This document shows, piece after piece, positions 8,166 through 18,373 of a DNA stretch of 64,000 nt (position 1 is the first letter of the stretch; each line of letters begins with the position of its first letter). A model generated the notes under the pieces. It saw only the letters and a list, made by a program, of their open reading frames with translations, searched no databases and was not told the origin of the DNA. A program made the position numbers and the translations under genes. Source of the DNA: Planctobacterium sp047947135 (GTDB taxonomy: Bacteria > Pseudomonadota > Gammaproteobacteria > Enterobacterales > Alteromonadaceae). Location of the stretch: positions 1,550,001 to 1,614,000 of the forward strand of contig CP170457.1 of the NCBI GenBank assembly GCA_047947135.1. Reading direction: 5' to 3'.

Positions 8166-11100
8166 TTACTGTGCCTGTACTCTTAACTCTGCGCTAGAAC
8201 GACTGATGTGACCCAAGAGGTTTTTCACATCGCTGGTTTTAGGCTTAATGAGACGGAATTTCGGCAAAAATTCTGCGAAATTGGTGAGTAAATTCAGTGC
8301 GTGTTCGCTGCCGGTTTCTTCATAATGTTGATCGATAAGTCCCCGCAGATGTTCTGACAGGATCCCTTTCTCTTCAATGTCGAGAATTTCAACCAACTCC
8401 TGATTAACCCGACGTTTGATATCATTATCAGTGTCCAACAGGTATGCAAATCCGCCCGTCATACCGGCACCGAAATTAACCCCGATTTTTCCCAGAATCG
8501 CCACAATACCGCCGGTCATGTATTCACAGGCATTGTCACCTGAGCCTTCAACGACCGCGATCGCGCCAGAGTTACGAACAGCAAATCGTTCACCCGCGCG
8601 GCCAGCAGCAAAAAGTTTTCCGCCAGTTGCTCCATAGAGACAGGTATTCCCCATAATGGCACTTTCCTGGCTATCAAATGTGGCTTTTGGTGAAGGGTAA
8701 AGAACAAGTTTGCCGCCAGTCATTCCCTTTCCGACATAATCGTTGGCATCACCCTCTAACCTCATGTTTAAACCTGCGGCATTCCACACGCCGAAACTTT
8801 GTCCAGCAGTGCCGGTAAAGTCAATTTCAATGGGATAATCTTCCATACCCAGATTGCCGTAGTGGCGGGCAATAAAACCAGATAGCAGGGCACCCACAGA
8901 ACGGTCAGTATTGCGAATCGGCAAGCTCATGCGCATACCCGATTTAGTCAAAATGGCCTGTTCCGCTTTTGCCATCAAGGTGAGGTTCATATCACCCTGG
9001 TCAAGCGGATTATTCATCCCTTCTGAGCAGAACAACTTGGTATGAGAACCTTCAACAGTTTTGGCCAGCACTGGACTTAAATCCAGTTTGTTTTGCTTAG
9101 CGTTGATTCCGTCCAAAATGGTCAGGTATTCGGTTTTACCAATCAAATCGTCAAATTTGGCGACACCCAGACTTGCCATGATCTCACGGACTTCCTGCGC
9201 GATAAACTTGAAGTAGTTCATCACCATTTCAGGCAATCCGATAAAATAATCGCTACGCAGCTTTTCATCCTGAGTAGCGACACCGGTAGCGCAATTATTC
9301 AGATGGCAGATACGCAGATACTTACATCCCAGTGCCACCATCGGACCGGTGCCGAAGCCGAAACTTTCAGCACCCAATATCGCGGCTTTAACTACATCCA
9401 GACCGGTTTTCAGACCGCCATCGGTCTGCACTCTGACTTTATGACGCAGGCCATTTTCTACCAGCGCCTGCTGGGTTTCGGCCAGACCCAGCTCCCAGGG
9501 ACAACCGGCGTATTTGACCGATGTTAATGGGCTGGCACCTGTACCACCGTCATAACCTGAGACGGTAATCAGGTCAGCGTATGCTTTTGCAACACCCGTT
9601 GCGATAGTACCTACGCCCGGCTCTGAAACTAACTTCACCGAAATCATGGCGGCTGGATTAACCTGCTTGAGGTCAAAAATCAGCTGTGCCAAATCTTCAA
9701 TAGAATAGATATCATGATGCGGTGGAGGCGAAATTAAGGTTACTCCCGGTACCGAATAACGCAGCTCGGCAATGTAGCGATTCACTTTGTCTCCGGGTAG
9801 CTGTCCACCTTCTCCGGGTTTGGCTCCTTGTGCGACCTTAATCTGAATCACATCTGCATTGACCAGATAATGGGGAGTAACCCCAAAGCGGCCGGATGCT
9901 ACCTGTTTAATACGTGAATTTTTCAAAGTATTAAAACGTTTTGGATCTTCGCCACCTTCACCAGAGTTTGACTGACCACCCAGCGTGTTCATCGCAATGG
10001 CCAGCGCTTCATGGGCTTCAGGGCTCAGCGCACCTATCGACATAGCCGCGGTATCAAACCGAGGATAAAGGTTTTCCGGGGGCTCGACGGCATCAATTGA
10101 AATCGCCTCGTGAGGTGAATTAAACGCCAGTAAATCCCTGAAATGGCAAGGGCTACGGCCATTCACTAATTCAGCAAAAACCTGATAGTCGGCGTATTCA
10201 CCCGATTTAACGGCCTTTTGCAGACTGGTTACGATATCCGGGTTATAGGCATGGTATTCACCACCATGGACATATTTTAGTAATCCGCCATGACTTAACT
10301 GTTTGCGTTTAATCCAGGCGATTCGATTGAGGTTAATAAGATCCTGTTCGAAGTCCTCAAAGCTGGCCCCTTGAATACGACTGGGCACCCCCCTGAAACA
10401 CAAATCCATGACATCATTGGCGACACCGACGGCTTCAAACAGTTTGGAGCTACGGTAACTAGCGACTGTCGAGATACCCATCTTCGACATGATTTTATAA
10501 AGTCCTTTATTGATGCCTTTACGGTAATTGAGCATGGCATCCATATGACTTAGATCCAGATCCTGCTTTTCCACCATTTGCTCAATAGTTTCGTATGCCA
10601 GGAACGGATAAATTGCAGTTGCACCCAAGCCGATCAACACTGCGAAATGATGTGGGTCACGTGCCGATGCTGTTTCAACAACAATATTGGCATCACAGCG
10701 CAGGGATTTATCAACCAGACGACGCTGAACTGCACCCACTGCCATTGCGGCCGGTATCGGTAGCTTTTCTTTGCGGATGTTACGATCCGATAAGACAATA
10801 AACCCGGCTTTCTTTTGTTTGATAACGTATTCTGCTTCGTCGCAGATACGTTCAATTGCTTTTTTCAATCCTTCATCAGGTCGATAGTTTATATCGATTA
10901 CCTCAGAATAATAATGTTCAGGATCAAAGTCGCGTAGCTGCGCCAGGTCGGTGTAGGTGAGTATGGGTGACTCAAACAAGACGCGATCTGCATAACCTGA
11001 GGTTTCGCTAAATACGTCTTTTTCACGACCTATACAGGTCGCCAGTGACATAACATGATTTTCCCGTAACGGATCTATGGGGGGGTTCGTCACCTGAGCA

Positions 11101-12650
11101 AATTGCTGGCGGAAGTAATCGTAAACAATGCGATTCTGGCTGGACATGACCGCCATTGGCGTGTCGTCTCCCATTGAGCCTACGGCTTCCTGGCCATCTT
11201 TAGCCAGTACTTTCACTACTTGATGCAATTCTTCGTAGCTGTAACTGAACTGCTTGTGATAGATCGCCAGCGTGTCATCGTCAAATGTGCGTTTACCAAT
11301 TAGCTTGGCATCACATTCCTGAATAGGTTTCAGGCGGCGGATGTGCTCACCAATCCATTCACGGTAGGGGTGGCGTTTTTTCAAATCATCGTCAATTTCC
11401 GTACTGCGCCAGATTTTACCATTGTAAGTATCAACGGCGAGCATTTCACCCGGGCCCACTCGTCCTTTTTCTATTACATCTTCAGGTTGGTAATCCCAAA
11501 TCCCCACTTCGGAAGCGAGCGTGATAAAGTTATCTTTGGTAATCACATAACGGGCGGGTCTTAAACCATTTCGATCCAGATTACAGGCAACATGGCGCCC
11601 ATTGGTCATTACAATACCTGCTGGTCCGTCCCATGGTTCCATATGCATGGAGTTGAATTCATAGAACGCTTTTAAGTCCTCATCCATGGTCTGGTCGTTC
11701 TGATAAGCTGGTGGAACGAGTAAGCGCATAGCCCGGAACAGGTCCATTCCGCCCGCCAGAAACAGTTCTAACATATTGTCCAGTGAGGAGGAGTCAGAGC
11801 CTTCCATATTGACGAAAGGGGCGGCTTCTTTTAAGTCTGGGATCAATGGCGTTTTGTATTTGTAGGCTCTGGCAAGCGCCCAATCACGATTGCCTCTTAT
11901 GGTGTTGATCTCGCCGTTGTGAGCAAGAAACCTGAAGGGTTGTGCTAATGGCCATTTGGGCAGTGTATTGGTTGAAAAACGCTGGTGAAATACACAAATT
12001 GCTGACGCTAAATCTTCATCTGCTAAGTCAAGATAAAACTTAGGCAGATCTTTCGGCATGACCAGGCCTTTATAAATGGAGACCAAAGCCGACATTGAAG
12101 CAATGTAAAATTCTTCGTCCTGTTCAAGGCGTTTCTCACTGCGCCGACGAGCCATAAATAAACGGCGTTCAACATCGTGGGCGCGCCATCCTTGTGGTGC
12201 ATTTATAAATACTTGTTTGATTTTCGGTAAACAGCTTGCCGCCAGATCACCCAATACACTCTCATCGGTAGGCACATCACGCCAACCCAGCACATCGAGT
12301 GTTTCATTATTCAATTCTTCATTAAGCACGGATTCGGCGGAGGTCGCCTTTTCTTCGTCCTGGCTTAAGAACACCATGGCAACTGCATAATTTTTAGCGA
12401 GCTTCCAACCGTGTTGCTTGGCAACTTTTTGGAAAAAAGCGTCCGGCTTTTGCAGTAATAGTCCACAGCCATCACCCGTTTTCCCATCAGCGGCGATACC
12501 ACCGCGGTGTTGCATTCTGTCCAGTCCCTGAATGGCTGTTTTTACTAGTCTGTGGCTGGGTTCCCCAGTTATATGCGCAATAAGGCCAAAGCCACAATTA
12601 TCCCGACTATCGTTCGGGTTATATAGTTTCTTCAAAATCGACTCCTTCAA
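8166..12650 (-). CDS. gltB: Glutamate synthase [NADPH] large subunit
   Basis: The 1494-residue large subunit. Cys19 in RDNCGFGLIAH is the class II glutamine amidotransferase nucleophile, exposed by removal of a short propeptide. The glutaminase domain (about 19-420) is followed by the central domain, and then the FMN-binding synthase barrel with GGQSNSGEGGEDP and a 3Fe-4S cluster motif CKYLRICHLNNC. The C-terminal GXGXG beta-helix shows repeats such as YVGKGMTGGKLVLYP and FGAGMTGGFAYL. Length matches bacterial GltB. It leads the gltBD operon and lies divergent from arcB across a 508-bp gap. Confidence 0.97.
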   Translation of the reverse strand: MKESILKKLYNPNDSRDNCGFGLIAHITGEPSHRLVKTAIQGLDRMQHRGGIAADGKTGDGCGLLLQKPDAFFQKVAKQHGWKLAKNYAVAMVFLSQDEEKATSAESVLNEELNNETLDVLGWRDVPTDESVLGDLAASCLPKIKQVFINAPQGWRAHDVERRLFMARRRSEKRLEQDEEFYIASMSALVSIYKGLVMPKDLPKFYLDLADEDLASAICVFHQRFSTNTLPKWPLAQPFRFLAHNGEINTIRGNRDWALARAYKYKTPLIPDLKEAAPFVNMEGSDSSSLDNMLELFLAGGMDLFRAMRLLVPPAYQNDQTMDEDLKAFYEFNSMHMEPWDGPAGIVMTNGRHVACNLDRNGLRPARYVITKDNFITLASEVGIWDYQPEDVIEKGRVGPGEMLAVDTYNGKIWRSTEIDDDLKKRHPYREWIGEHIRRLKPIQECDAKLIGKRTFDDDTLAIYHKQFSYSYEELHQVVKVLAKDGQEAVGSMGDDTPMAVMSSQNRIVYDYFRQQFAQVTNPPIDPLRENHVMSLATCIGREKDVFSETSGYADRVLFESPILTYTDLAQLRDFDPEHYYSEVIDINYRPDEGLKKAIERICDEAEYVIKQKKAGFIVLSDRNIRKEKLPIPAAMAVGAVQRRLVDKSLRCDANIVVETASARDPHHFAVLIGLGATAIYPFLAYETIEQMVEKQDLDLSHMDAMLNYRKGINKGLYKIMSKMGISTVASYRSSKLFEAVGVANDVMDLCFRGVPSRIQGASFEDFEQDLINLNRIAWIKRKQLSHGGLLKYVHGGEYHAYNPDIVTSLQKAVKSGEYADYQVFAELVNGRSPCHFRDLLAFNSPHEAISIDAVEPPENLYPRFDTAAMSIGALSPEAHEALAIAMNTLGGQSNSGEGGEDPKRFNTLKNSRIKQVASGRFGVTPHYLVNADVIQIKVAQGAKPGEGGQLPGDKVNRYIAELRYSVPGVTLISPPPHHDIYSIEDLAQLIFDLKQVNPAAMISVKLVSEPGVGTIATGVAKAYADLITVSGYDGGTGASPLTSVKYAGCPWELGLAETQQALVENGLRHKVRVQTDGGLKTGLDVVKAAILGAESFGFGTGPMVALGCKYLRICHLNNCATGVATQDEKLRSDYFIGLPEMVMNYFKFIAQEVREIMASLGVAKFDDLIGKTEYLTILDGINAKQNKLDLSPVLAKTVEGSHTKLFCSEGMNNPLDQGDMNLTLMAKAEQAILTKSGMRMSLPIRNTDRSVGALLSGFIARHYGNLGMEDYPIEIDFTGTAGQSFGVWNAAGLNMRLEGDANDYVGKGMTGGKLVLYPSPKATFDSQESAIMGNTCLYGATGGKLFAAGRAGERFAVRNSGAIAVVEGSGDNACEYMTGGIVAILGKIGVNFGAGMTGGFAYLLDTDNDIKRRVNQELVEILDIEEKGILSEHLRGLIDQHYEETGSEHALNLLTNFAEFLPKFRLIKPKTSDVKNLLGHISRSSAELRVQAQ

Positions 12651-13158
12651 CCGAATGACTGAGCAGGGTAGCTATCTATGTTTGCCCGAGGCAGGCCATT
12701 TGCTATATGCATCAAACTTAATTGGTTTGACTTATTATTATGTCGTTAGTTGCTGACCGTCGTTCCAATCTTTGCTGGAATATTTATGCAGCCCTTCCGC
12801 ATAACAGCGGGTTTGACAACATACCGACATCTCCACAATAAATCAAACAGATTGTTTTTGCTGTTTTGCTCAAACGAAAAAAACACACTAATAATGCTAA
12901 AAATAAAAGCCAATATAAATTGTGCATCATAAATCACGCGTCATATGTGAGATTTTCATCCTAAGTTAAAATCTTCTGGTTTCCGCGTCCAATGCCTTGA
13001 AATGTTAAAAAAATGTAAAGCTAAGGTGGCATAAATATTACATCGCAGGTTATTTGGCCAAATGTCGCTTAATTTTGGCATTTGACGCTTTCCTGATAGG
13101 ATTCAGCTTCTTTTATATTGTGTACCCCGCCGCGACTTACGGCACTCCGGAGAGATAA
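12651..13158. other. Intergenic region between gltB and arcB
   Basis: This 508-bp AT-rich stretch must carry the divergent gltB and arcB promoters. Two short reading frames on opposite strands over the same 190 bp (12746-12937 and 12750-12932) look accidental. Near arcB a TATATT at 13114-13119 could be a -10 element, but I see no well-spaced -35. I see no clear riboswitch, sigma-54 site or strong terminator. Confidence 0.5.
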
Positions 13159-15516
13159 ATGCTTCCTGAATCAAATGAGATTGATAGCTGGGCTGAAAAA
13201 TGTGCCCGATGGATACATCGTATGGGCGTATTTCGTAGCACTATAGCAGTGCTGTTGATTACACTCGCGTTTACCATTTTGGGTTCTTTTGTCACTCGTT
13301 TTGCGATTGGTGCACACATTGAGGTGGAAGACTTTATTACGGCGGTGGTATTAACGCTAATCGTGGCTCCCTGGAGCATTTCAATCTTTAGTTCAATGGT
13401 GAAGCAACTTGAGCGTTCTCGAATCGACATGCAAAGCACATTGCAAGAGCTTGAAACGTTGAGGAACCAAGACATTCGACGAAACGAAGAGTTGAATAGC
13501 AATGTTAAAAAGCTCAACGAAGAAATTGAAAAGCGTCAACAACTGCAAGTAGATAGGGAAAAAGTGTTTCAGGAGCTGGAGAATCAGATTCACAACAAAT
13601 CTGAAAAAGAACAGCAAGCACAAAGATTATCAACATTGTTGCGCTCAATTATCGATGCCTCTCCTGATTTGATTTATTTTCGTAACCCGGAAGGCAAGTT
13701 TGCCGGCTGCAATCGTGTTGCAGAACAAATGACAGGTAAAACCGAAGAAGAGCTTATCGGGCTGTCCCCTCACGAAGTCTACGATGAAGACCTGGCCAGA
13801 CAAGTGGTACAAAGTGATCATGAAGTACTGGAGAGTAATGCCAGTATTACGGAAGAATTATGGTTGCGCTTTGCTGATGGTCGCCGCCGTTACTTTGAAA
13901 TGCGTAAAGTACCGTTTTTTGATCCACAGGGTAATCGCTTGGGTTTATTAGCATTTGGCAGAGATATAACCGAGCGGAAGCAGGCAGAGGACGCGATCAA
14001 TAAAGCCAGTAAAGATAAAACAGCTTTCATTGCTACGATTAGTCATGAGTTGCGCACACCGCTAAATGGCATCGTTGGCCTAAGCCGAATGCTCAGAGAT
14101 ACCAAATTAAACAAAGAGCAATTTAATTGGGTGAGCACTATTTACGCCAGTGCTATCGCGCTTGGCAACATATTCAATGACATTATTGATTTGGATAAAC
14201 TTGAGCGAGACCGTCTGGAGCTATCCTTAAAGACTGTTTCTTTACGCGAATTTTCGGAAGAATTGGGCAGTATCATAGAATTACTGGCAGCAGACAAAGG
14301 CCTGACCTTCAGTACCCATCTGATTGAACCCTTGCCGCCATTTGTTGAAGTCGATGGAACGCGATTAAGACAGATTTTGTGGAACATGCTGTTCAACGCT
14401 GTCAAGTTTACTCCCACGGGACATGTTAGCCTGACTATTGAGGCATCTAAACCTGCTGGCGGTGTATCGGTAGTGAAGTTCAAAATTACCGATACGGGTG
14501 TCGGCATTCCTGAAGAGGAACTGGATAAAGTGTTCGCCATGTATTACCAGGTGGACAATCCAGATCACAAAACAGCCACGGGTACTGGAATAGGTTTAGC
14601 AATTTGCCAGCAAATGGTCACTATGATGAAAGGTCATATTGAGGTTAGCAGTGTGGTGGGTGAGGGCTCTACATTTGTAGTAGAACTGCCGTTAGAAGTC
14701 AGTACTTCAGGCATACAAACAGAAAAGCTCTTGGTGGAAGGTCTGAATATTCTGTTGGTTGAAGATATACAGTTGAATGTCATGGTGGCCAAAGCGTTAC
14801 TTGAAAAATTAGGGCAGCACGTCGCAGTTGCCATGACGGGCGAAGAAGCGCTGAAACAAGTCAGAAATAATAAGTACGACTTAATATTGTTGGATATTCA
14901 ATTACCGGATATGAATGGTTTTGAAGTCGCAGGTACCTTATGCAAGGAAGGACTGGTAAAGGATACTAAGCTGGTTGCATTGACCGCAAATGTGATTAAA
15001 ACCCGGCAGGAATATCTTGATCAGGGAATGGATGATGTTATCGCCAAGCCCATTAAGAAAAGCCGGGTCATTGAAGTCTTCAACAAACTATATGCCACCC
15101 AAAAAGCCCCGGAGAAAATCGTTGAAGTGCCAGCTATCGCGGTGCCAAAGAAGGCTAGCGCTGTGTTGGACATGGAATTGCTGGAAATGCTGCTGGATAC
15201 CATTGGTATCGATATGATGTACACCAGTTTAGGTGTGTTTGAAGAAATGATGCCCAATTATCTGGAGTGCCTGCAACTTAGCCTGACCGCCAAGGAAAAA
15301 GACGAAGTTTGCAGTCATGCCCACAAAATAAAAGGTGCTGCGGGTTCGGTTGGTTTAGTCGGAGTGCAGAAAATTGCCAATCAAATCCAGCAAGGTGACC
15401 ATCCGGCATGGTGGGAAAACGTCTACGACTGGGTGGAAGACCTCAATACCGCTTATGAGCAGGATATAATTGAGCTAAAAGGCTGGATGGACAAGCAGGA
15501 ACAAGAAGAATTATAA
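13159..15516 (+). CDS. arcB: Aerobic respiration control hybrid sensor kinase ArcB
   Basis: ArcB senses the redox state of the quinone pool and phosphorylates ArcA. The 785-residue protein has two N-terminal membrane helices (about 26-46 and 57-75) and a coiled coil to about residue 155. A PAS domain (IIDASPDLIYFRNPEG onward) follows. Next come the kinase with His296 (ATISHELRTPLNG), HATPase boxes GVGIPEEE and GTGIGLAICQ, a receiver domain with Asp579 (LLDIQLPDMNG) and an Hpt domain with His722 (HAHKIKGAAGSVG). E. coli equivalents are H292, D576 and H717 in 778 residues, so the tripartite phosphorelay is intact. The position beside gltBD also matches E. coli. ArcA is not in this window. Confidence 0.95.
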   Translation: MLPESNEIDSWAEKCARWIHRMGVFRSTIAVLLITLAFTILGSFVTRFAIGAHIEVEDFITAVVLTLIVAPWSISIFSSMVKQLERSRIDMQSTLQELETLRNQDIRRNEELNSNVKKLNEEIEKRQQLQVDREKVFQELENQIHNKSEKEQQAQRLSTLLRSIIDASPDLIYFRNPEGKFAGCNRVAEQMTGKTEEELIGLSPHEVYDEDLARQVVQSDHEVLESNASITEELWLRFADGRRRYFEMRKVPFFDPQGNRLGLLAFGRDITERKQAEDAINKASKDKTAFIATISHELRTPLNGIVGLSRMLRDTKLNKEQFNWVSTIYASAIALGNIFNDIIDLDKLERDRLELSLKTVSLREFSEELGSIIELLAADKGLTFSTHLIEPLPPFVEVDGTRLRQILWNMLFNAVKFTPTGHVSLTIEASKPAGGVSVVKFKITDTGVGIPEEELDKVFAMYYQVDNPDHKTATGTGIGLAICQQMVTMMKGHIEVSSVVGEGSTFVVELPLEVSTSGIQTEKLLVEGLNILLVEDIQLNVMVAKALLEKLGQHVAVAMTGEEALKQVRNNKYDLILLDIQLPDMNGFEVAGTLCKEGLVKDTKLVALTANVIKTRQEYLDQGMDDVIAKPIKKSRVIEVFNKLYATQKAPEKIVEVPAIAVPKKASAVLDMELLEMLLDTIGIDMMYTSLGVFEEMMPNYLECLQLSLTAKEKDEVCSHAHKIKGAAGSVGLVGVQKIANQIQQGDHPAWWENVYDWVEDLNTAYEQDIIELKGWMDKQEQEEL

Positions 15517-15615
15517 TTTTTCGAAATTAATGTTGTATTAGATTGAAGCTGCTGTGGCTGTGTTTTGTTGCTCTGTCAGCCAGTAAAAGCGGTAAAAAAC
15601 AGGGAAGTTTAGCTA

Positions 15616-17130
15616 ATGAGAAAAATCGTTACGCCAGTCCTGAAATGGGCGCTGTGGTTGCTTGCAACCGTTTTACTGATTGTCACACTGTTAAGTCTCT
15701 GGCCGTTGCCAGCCCCATTAACACAGAAAGCCGTACACCCTGATGTCTACATTATTAATGCCAATATTGTAGATGCAGAGCAAGGGACGATCCTGCCGAA
15801 CAAGACTATTTGGATAAAAGGGGATCGCATTTACCAGATTCTTGATACGACTCAGTATAGTGGGGTATCAGGGGTGACGGTTATCGATGCAAACAACCGT
15901 TTTATCATTCCCGGCCTGTGGGATATGCACAATCATTTCGCCTTTCAAACCGCTCCACAAATGTCGATGCCGATATATATTGCCAATGGCGTGATGAATG
16001 TCCGGGATATGCAAGGTGTGGTCAACATCAATGAAGAACGTGAAAATTGGCGCAAAAGCATTATTGATGGGCAGTTGCTTGGTCCCCGAATTATTGCCTA
16101 TGCGGACGAAATGTTAGGGGGCAATTACGATGAGCAAGACATCAATGAAGTGGTCAGACGCTCCGCGCAAAACCCGAATACGTTTATCAAAATCTATTCT
16201 GGTATCCTGCCTGAACGATTTTTTAAGTTTGCCCGACTTGCGACAGAACATCGTGTGCCCTTCGCAGGGCACTATCCCAATGCAATAGATCCTGTAGAAG
16301 TATCAAAAGCGGGGCAACGCAGTTTTGAACATGGCTTGTTGTTTATTAATGGTGCATCAGATAAGTCACAGGCATTAAGGGACCACTATTATGATTACTA
16401 TACGTCGGATGACTATTCCCCAAGAGCAATAGAGGACTATGAATCTGTATTACAGGGCTTCAATATGCAGATGTTTCAGAATCTGGTGGATGTGATGGCA
16501 GAGCAGGGCACTTACTTTGTACCAACCCATATTACACGCCGCTATGAAGCCATGGTTTATGATGACCATTTTATCAACGACCCGAGGCGTAGTCTGGTTC
16601 CTCCAATGGTGGACTGGGTATGGCAGGGAGATGTTTCTGGCGAACTGAACTGGTATGCACAGCGCGGACAGAACTATAAAATCGCCGTTTATGAGAAAGG
16701 CCTTGAATTAACAGGGCTGGCCCATCAGGCAGGGTTAAAAGTGATGGTGGGAGGGGATACGCTTGACCCATACAGTTTCCCCGGCTCCAATGTTCATGAT
16801 GAAATGGAGCAACTAGTGAAAGCGGGATTGACCCCGGCTGAAGCGATAACGGCAGCCACACGAACTCCGGCAGAGTATTTCTCCCTACAGGATGAATATG
16901 GCGCGATACAGGAAAGCAAAATAGCGGACCTGGTTATTCTCAACGAAAACCCGCTAACCGACATTCAGCATACCCGACAGATAGAAGGAGTCGTGTTTGC
17001 CGGACGATATTACAGTAAAACAGATTTAAGCCAATTCCAGGCATACGTACAAAACAATAACTCCGGTGTAAATGGCATTATCATGTCGCTAAAGATGTTC
17101 TGGAGAATGTTGCAGGATAATCGTCATTAA
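15616..17130 (+). CDS. Membrane-anchored amidohydrolase-family protein
   Basis: A 504-residue amidohydrolase of the imidazolonepropionase/prolidase-like branch. An N-terminal hydrophobic segment (about residues 8-28) should export or anchor it. The metal-binding HxH is in GLWDMHNHFAF; later candidate ligands are in PFAGHYPNAI, SFEHGL, THITRRYE and MVGGDTLDPYSF. The C-terminal composite beta-sandwich ends with ESKIADLVILNENPL. Family members hydrolyse cyclic amides or peptides; the substrate is not predictable. It starts 99 bp after arcB in the same direction and may be read through from it. Confidence 0.85.
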   Translation: MRKIVTPVLKWALWLLATVLLIVTLLSLWPLPAPLTQKAVHPDVYIINANIVDAEQGTILPNKTIWIKGDRIYQILDTTQYSGVSGVTVIDANNRFIIPGLWDMHNHFAFQTAPQMSMPIYIANGVMNVRDMQGVVNINEERENWRKSIIDGQLLGPRIIAYADEMLGGNYDEQDINEVVRRSAQNPNTFIKIYSGILPERFFKFARLATEHRVPFAGHYPNAIDPVEVSKAGQRSFEHGLLFINGASDKSQALRDHYYDYYTSDDYSPRAIEDYESVLQGFNMQMFQNLVDVMAEQGTYFVPTHITRRYEAMVYDDHFINDPRRSLVPPMVDWVWQGDVSGELNWYAQRGQNYKIAVYEKGLELTGLAHQAGLKVMVGGDTLDPYSFPGSNVHDEMEQLVKAGLTPAEAITAATRTPAEYFSLQDEYGAIQESKIADLVILNENPLTDIQHTRQIEGVVFAGRYYSKTDLSQFQAYVQNNNSGVNGIIMSLKMFWRMLQDNRH

Positions 17131-17225
17131 CCCATGGGTGTAAACAATGACAAAGTTGCTGGGCCGATGCTTGTCTTCTAGAGTCAATTAATAATAAATT
17201 GATCATATTAATCGGTGCTTTTAAT

Positions 17226-17255
17226 GATGCAATTACGCATCAGTTATGATGCATC
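17226..17255. promoter_or_regulatory. Inverted-repeat operator candidate upstream of vapBC
   Basis: GATGC at 17226-17230 is mirrored by GCATC at 17237-17241, and the palindrome GATGCATC at 17248-17255 adds another overlapping pair. All lie 13-42 bp before the vapB start. VapB antitoxins of the ribbon-helix-helix type bind such repeats to repress their own operon, so this is the likely operator. The assignment is inference from position and symmetry. Confidence 0.6.
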
Positions 17256-17267
17256 AAGAAGGGTTGT

Positions 17268-17459
17268 ATGAGAACGACAATCAGTATAGAAGATGAACTC
17301 TTTGAACAAGCCGCACAGTTTTGCCCGCCAAATAGTGATAAGGCAAGTGTCATCAGAGAAGCAATGCAAACGTTTGTGAGATTGCAGGCTGCAAAACGTC
17401 TTGCAACTTTAGGTGGAGCAAATCCAGACATGGAAGATATACCGAGAAGAAAAGGTTAA
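17268..17459 (+). CDS. vapB: VapB-like antitoxin
   Basis: A 63-residue protein beginning RTTISIEDELFEQAAQ, typical of ribbon-helix-helix VapB antitoxins (DUF2191-like): an N-terminal DNA-binding strand and helices, and a C-terminal tail that wraps the toxin. AAGAAGGG lies just upstream of the ATG. The toxin gene starts 3 bp after its stop. The complex would bind the inverted repeats immediately upstream and repress the pair. Confidence 0.87.
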   Translation: MRTTISIEDELFEQAAQFCPPNSDKASVIREAMQTFVRLQAAKRLATLGGANPDMEDIPRRKG

Positions 17460-17462
17460 ATT

Positions 17463-17828
17463 GTGGTTTTGGTCGACACCTCAGTTTGGGTAGCTCATTT
17501 CAAGTATCCTAATGACACTTTAATCGATTTATTGAACATAGATGATGTTTGCTGCCATCCGTTGATAATTGCTGAGCTAGCCTTTGGAACTCCACCAGAA
17601 CCACGAAATAAGACGTTGGATGATTTATCTCTTTTAAGAACAGTAACTATTGCAACCATGCAAGAAGCATTAACCTTCATAGAACAACGGGCACTTTACG
17701 GAAAAGGTTGCGGACATATTGATATCGCTTTACTTACATCAGCGTTGTTGTCAAAGGACACAAAACTATGGACCTTAGACAAGCGTCTCTCAAAACTCGC
17801 TGAGGAGTTCAATATCAAATACCTATAG
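17463..17828 (+). CDS. vapC: VapC-like PIN-domain ribonuclease toxin
   Basis: A 121-residue PIN-domain protein. The acidic residues that bind magnesium in VapC endoribonucleases are present: Asp5 (VLVDTSVWVAHF), Glu in IIAELAFG, Asp in CGHIDIALLTSALL and Asp in LWTLDKRL. The start is a GTG, preceded by AAAAGG inside the vapB end. The target, usually a tRNA or the rRNA sarcin-ricin loop in this family, cannot be predicted. The pair is the first item of the accessory stretch after the amidohydrolase gene. Confidence 0.9.
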   Translation: MVLVDTSVWVAHFKYPNDTLIDLLNIDDVCCHPLIIAELAFGTPPEPRNKTLDDLSLLRTVTIATMQEALTFIEQRALYGKGCGHIDIALLTSALLSKDTKLWTLDKRLSKLAEEFNIKYL

Positions 17829-18031
17829 TTGTAGTGGTTCATTCTTTTACGTCCCCTAACTTGGCTATTGCTGTCGCTGATTTTCTCGAATTTTGACTGA
17901 CGTGATCGGCAAGATCTACCGTTTTGCTGACGGTCGCCATCCTGAAAAACTTTGAGTATGATAATTCGCTAAAGCCAACAAGCTGATCTAAGTACTATCA
18001 ACCCCTTTCTACACAACACAATTAATAATGG

Positions 18032-18373
18032 ATGATAACCTTTATGAATCTAATTAAAGTATCACGACTTCTTCTTATTGCACCTCTCTTTTTCACTTCT
18101 AGCTCTCAGGCCGTACAGGCATGTTCCGGAAAAATTACACAGTTAAACAATTACAATACAGATGAAAAATTACACTTTCTGATGGAAGGCACCACACATT
18201 ATCTTACGGTAAATACCAAAACGGCAATATCAATGGTCTTGTCTGCTTTTGTAAGTGGCAAAAAGGTGAAGATTTACATGAATGAGCCTGAGGTGACCAA
18301 GTGTTCTGGTGGTCCGGGCGAGAGTTGGGGTAATGGAGCTCCTGTAAGTGGTTGGATTCACGTAGATCAGTGA
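18032..18373 (+). CDS. Small exported protein, unknown function
   Basis: I do not recognise this 113-residue product. It has a signal peptide (positive start, hydrophobic LLLIAPLFFTSSS, likely cleavage near SQAVQA). The mature domain of about 80 residues has two cysteines (QACSG and TKCSGG) that could form a disulfide in the periplasm. An internal ATG four codons later (18044) is an equally good start. It stands alone, with about 200 bp of non-coding sequence on either side. Confidence 0.6.
   Translation: MITFMNLIKVSRLLLIAPLFFTSSSQAVQACSGKITQLNNYNTDEKLHFLMEGTTHYLTVNTKTAISMVLSAFVSGKKVKIYMNEPEVTKCSGGPGESWGNGAPVSGWIHVDQ

Noticed and set aside
12746..12937. Opposed short reading frames (about 60 codons each) in the gltB-arcB gap
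   Set aside because: They cover the same DNA on both strands, have no ribosome-binding site or recognisable domain, and lie in AT-rich promoter DNA.
16574..16861. 95-codon leftward frame within the amidohydrolase gene
   Set aside because: It is antisense to a well-supported coding sequence and its open state follows from that gene's codon use.
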